Source: DATJMJ01 sp035503975
Lineage (GTDB): Bacteria > Actinomycetota > Acidimicrobiia > Acidimicrobiales > Palsa-688
Length of the DNA: 5,698 nucleotides
Assembly: GCA_035503975.1 (NCBI GenBank)
Contig: DATJST010000490.1
Coordinates: 1 to 5,698 of the forward strand
Reading direction: 5' to 3'
Shown piece by piece: positions 4,003-5,698 of the stretch; position 1 is the first letter of the stretch, and each line of letters starts with the position of its first letter. A program made the position numbers and the translations under genes. A model generated the notes under the pieces. That model did not search any database and was not told where the DNA came from. It was given only the letters and a program-made list of their open reading frames with translations.

Positions 4003-4390
4003 CCTTGGTTACCCGGTTGGCAGGAACGCTTACCGTCGTAGCCACGGAGCCATCCGGGCCCCATACCGAATAGTCGCCCGCTGGCAGGCTCGGGAACACA
4101 GCGGCGTAGACGGTTTCGTCCCGCCCGGCCCGAGGCAATACCCAGACGTGGGTGCGCTGCGACGGGTCCCGGACCGGGTTGATCTCTACCTCCAGTCCGG
4201 CGCGCTCTGCGGGCGCTGTCAATATGAGTGCTCCTGTGCGTTCCCCTACGTCCAGCAACACCGCCCGGCTCGGTTCGGTGCGCTGAGGCGGCTCCCCGGC
4301 CTTCGCTCCATGGCGGTGGTGCTCGTCGGGGTGAGAGCGCCCTGGGTGGTTAGAGCGGTCGGGCCTGGGCATCGGCTTGGCATGTTGCAC
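3989..4390 (-). CDS. Beta-rich protein of unknown function coupled to the DUF4331 gene
   Basis: This 133-residue protein has two parts. Residues 1 to about 45 are polar and disordered-looking, with a His-rich stretch (SHPDEHHRHG) that could bind metal. The rest looks like a compact beta domain: AVLLDVGERTGALILTAP, EVEINPVRDPSQRTHVWVLP, VYAAVFPSLPAGDYSVWGP, then a VTVS-like last strand. I recall similar unnamed actinobacterial proteins with the same RTHVxVLxR and YAAVFPxLPAGxYxxW features. No signal peptide is visible, and no function can be given. The GTG start at 4390 follows the DUF4331 TGA (4393-4391) without a gap. The ATG at 4394 overlaps that stop but is in the wrong frame. Translation is therefore probably coupled. 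Confidence 0.75.
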   Translation of the reverse strand: MQHAKPMPRPDRSNHPGRSHPDEHHRHGAKAGEPPQRTEPSRAVLLDVGERTGALILTAPAERAGLEVEINPVRDPSQRTHVWVLPRAGRDETVYAAVFPSLPAGDYSVWGPDGSVATTVSVPANRVTKARWG

Positions 4391-5698
4391 TCATGGGTTG
4401 CCACGTACCGGTATGTTCTGGAGGGACGGGTTGTCATAGCCGTCCCACGGGTCACTGAGGTACGGGAACGAACCGGGATACGCAAAATCCAGCCCGGCAC
4501 TCGACAAATCAGCGACAGTCGTCGGTTCAGTGCTCGGGCCACCGACGTCGAAGAGAGCCCCCGCACTGGCGTCGGGCGTGAAGCTCGGGACAGCGTCGCC
4601 GAGGAGCGCCCCCGCCACGGCCTTGAGTTCGACGCTCACAACGTCGTCGACGACACGACGACCGTTGGGGAACCCAGCATTGTCACCACCGACGACGCCC
4701 AGGATATTGACTGACGAGGCCGAGGTAACAGGGGGGATCGCCACATTTAGGCGGAGCAGGTCCGCTTTGGTGGCCCCGGTAAAGTTTTGGAAGCCCGGCC
4801 AGAGCCCGGCGCGCACGCCGGTGAGCAGCACGGCGTCGAGGTCGGGGCGAGTGTTCGAAGAGGTGGCGGTATAGGCCGCGATATTGGGGAACACGTTTGG
4901 GTAAAGGACGTTCAGCAGCGCGGCCAGGGATGGGTGGTCGTAAAAACTGCCGAACTGAGCATCGTGCCTCGGTTCTTGCGAGTTCCAATAGTCCTTCTGG
5001 CCCATGGGGATAATCACCTCGTTGATGAGGGGCATACCCAGACGGGACAGCTGGGCCCAGGGGCCGGCCGCGAAGCCACCGTAACCGCCGATGGACCCTC
5101 TCTGACGGCTGGCCGTGGTCCAGATGCCGATAGTAGAGTCTTCCGCCTCGTAGTTCGTCGGCTGGGCCCCATCCTTGGTGAGCTCGGTGATCGGCACCTG
5201 GATGGCGATGCTGTGGACGTTCAGGCCGGCGAGGGTATTGATACCAGGCATGGCCGGGCCGTTCAGGAAGAACACGGTCTGGAACGGCCGGAGGTCAGCG
5301 AGGTCGAAGACCGACCCGAGGTCCACATAGAAACCGTCGGCCCGCTGGCCGGCGAAAACCTGGCCGCCGGTCCCAAGGGGCTGGATGGCCTGGGCTGTGA
5401 GCGGCGCATAACTCGGGATCGAGTTCTTGCCGACGTTGCACGGAGGGCAAGGTAAGTCCGTGCCCAATGTGTGCGAGCCGTCGCTGTCCTTGCGGGTCAC
5501 CGAGTAAAACTGCTTGCGGTTCCAGGTCGTGTCGCTGATAGAGGTGATCTGGCCCGTGTTGTACAAGAAAATGTCACTTGGCCCCGTGTCGGTCAGCACG
5601 GTCTTGAACCGGAACTGGTAGGTGATATCCGCAATGGCGTCATTGTCGTTGTCGATATTGATCTCGTACAGTACGTCGTTGCCGAACTCGTAGAAGTT
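4391..5698 (-). CDS. DUF4331 domain protein, 5' end beyond the window
   Basis: The visible part is 435 residues and enters from the right edge in frame, so the start codon is outside the window. The internal GTG at 5599 is not the true start. Family marks in order are NDVLYEINIDNDNDAIADIT and TYQFRFKT at the edge; PFQTVFFLNGPAMPGINTLAG; LNVHSIAIQVPITEL; WNSQEPRHDAQFGSFYDHPS then LAALLNVLYP; VLLTGVRAGLWPGFQNFTG; and NAGFPNGRRVVDDVVSVEL. It ends with FPYLSDPWDGYDNPS, a usual close for the family. DUF4331 proteins are generally secreted or envelope proteins of unknown role; the signal peptide would be in the missing part. A Cys pair (CPPC, near codons 5450-5439) lies in a loop. It is followed directly by the 133-residue gene. 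Confidence 0.93.
   Translation of the reverse strand, partial: NFYEFGNDVLYEINIDNDNDAIADITYQFRFKTVLTDTGPSDIFLYNTGQITSISDTTWNRKQFYSVTRKDSDGSHTLGTDLPCPPCNVGKNSIPSYAPLTAQAIQPLGTGGQVFAGQRADGFYVDLGSVFDLADLRPFQTVFFLNGPAMPGINTLAGLNVHSIAIQVPITELTKDGAQPTNYEAEDSTIGIWTTASRQRGSIGGYGGFAAGPWAQLSRLGMPLINEVIIPMGQKDYWNSQEPRHDAQFGSFYDHPSLAALLNVLYPNVFPNIAAYTATSSNTRPDLDAVLLTGVRAGLWPGFQNFTGATKADLLRLNVAIPPVTSASSVNILGVVGGDNAGFPNGRRVVDDVVSVELKAVAGALLGDAVPSFTPDASAGALFDVGGPSTEPTTVADLSSAGLDFAYPGSFPYLSDPWDGYDNPSLQNIPVRGNP

Noticed and set aside
4787..5455. A 222-codon plus-strand frame antisense to the DUF4331 gene
   Set aside because: The minus strand carries clear DUF4331 motifs throughout; the plus-strand product has no domain features.
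1..5698. tRNA, rRNA, CRISPR array, insertion sequence ends or attachment sites
   Set aside because: No cloverleaf with a GGTTCGAnTCC arm, no regularly spaced repeats, no transposase and no long terminal inverted repeats were seen.

Overview
The window is GC-rich DNA that looks actinobacterial. The evidence is a DUF1876 gene (a family largely confined to Actinomycetota), GTG starts, TAnnnT -10 elements placed as for leaderless mRNAs, and candidate DosR/OsdR-type dyads. An uncultured or environmental lineage is possible; I cannot name a genus.

Layout from left to right. A small plus-strand membrane protein (120-467) has a strong ribosome binding site and a DosR-like dyad about 80 bases upstream. 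It converges, across a large hairpin (486-522), on a run of minus-strand genes. Read in their own direction, these are a DUF1876 protein (3256-2990), a small unknown protein (2947-2708), an inositol-monophosphatase-family enzyme (2530-1727), a second small protein apparently paralogous to the first (1717-1463), a decayed cupredoxin tail (1511-1374) and phoU (1303-650). phoU and the IMPase-family gene each appear to have their own leaderless promoter, so the run is probably not a single operon.

From 3257 to about 4000 there is a gene-poor stretch. It holds a tandem pair of DosR-like dyads with centres 22 bp apart. Downstream of them on the plus strand lie two gene remnants: the C-terminal end of an OsmC-type peroxiredoxin whose second cysteine has become serine, and the frameshifted HNH core of an HNH endonuclease. 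Together with the cupredoxin tail, whose copper-ligand Cys is Asp, this marks the region as one of active gene decay and rearrangement.

The right end is a tightly coupled minus-strand pair: a DUF4331 protein that runs off the window (5698-4391) and a 133-residue beta-rich protein starting directly after its stop codon (4390-3989).

No single pathway joins these genes. The recurring theme is stress, dormancy and phosphate handling: DUF1876 (the family of the hypoxia-induced Rv1738 of M. tuberculosis), PhoU, an IMPase-family phosphatase, a peroxiredoxin remnant and DosR-like sites. The regulatory link is inference. I see no tRNA, rRNA, CRISPR array or insertion sequence. I did not find a clear new multi-gene system; the best leads are the tandem dyads, the paralogous small-protein pair and the cluster of remnants.
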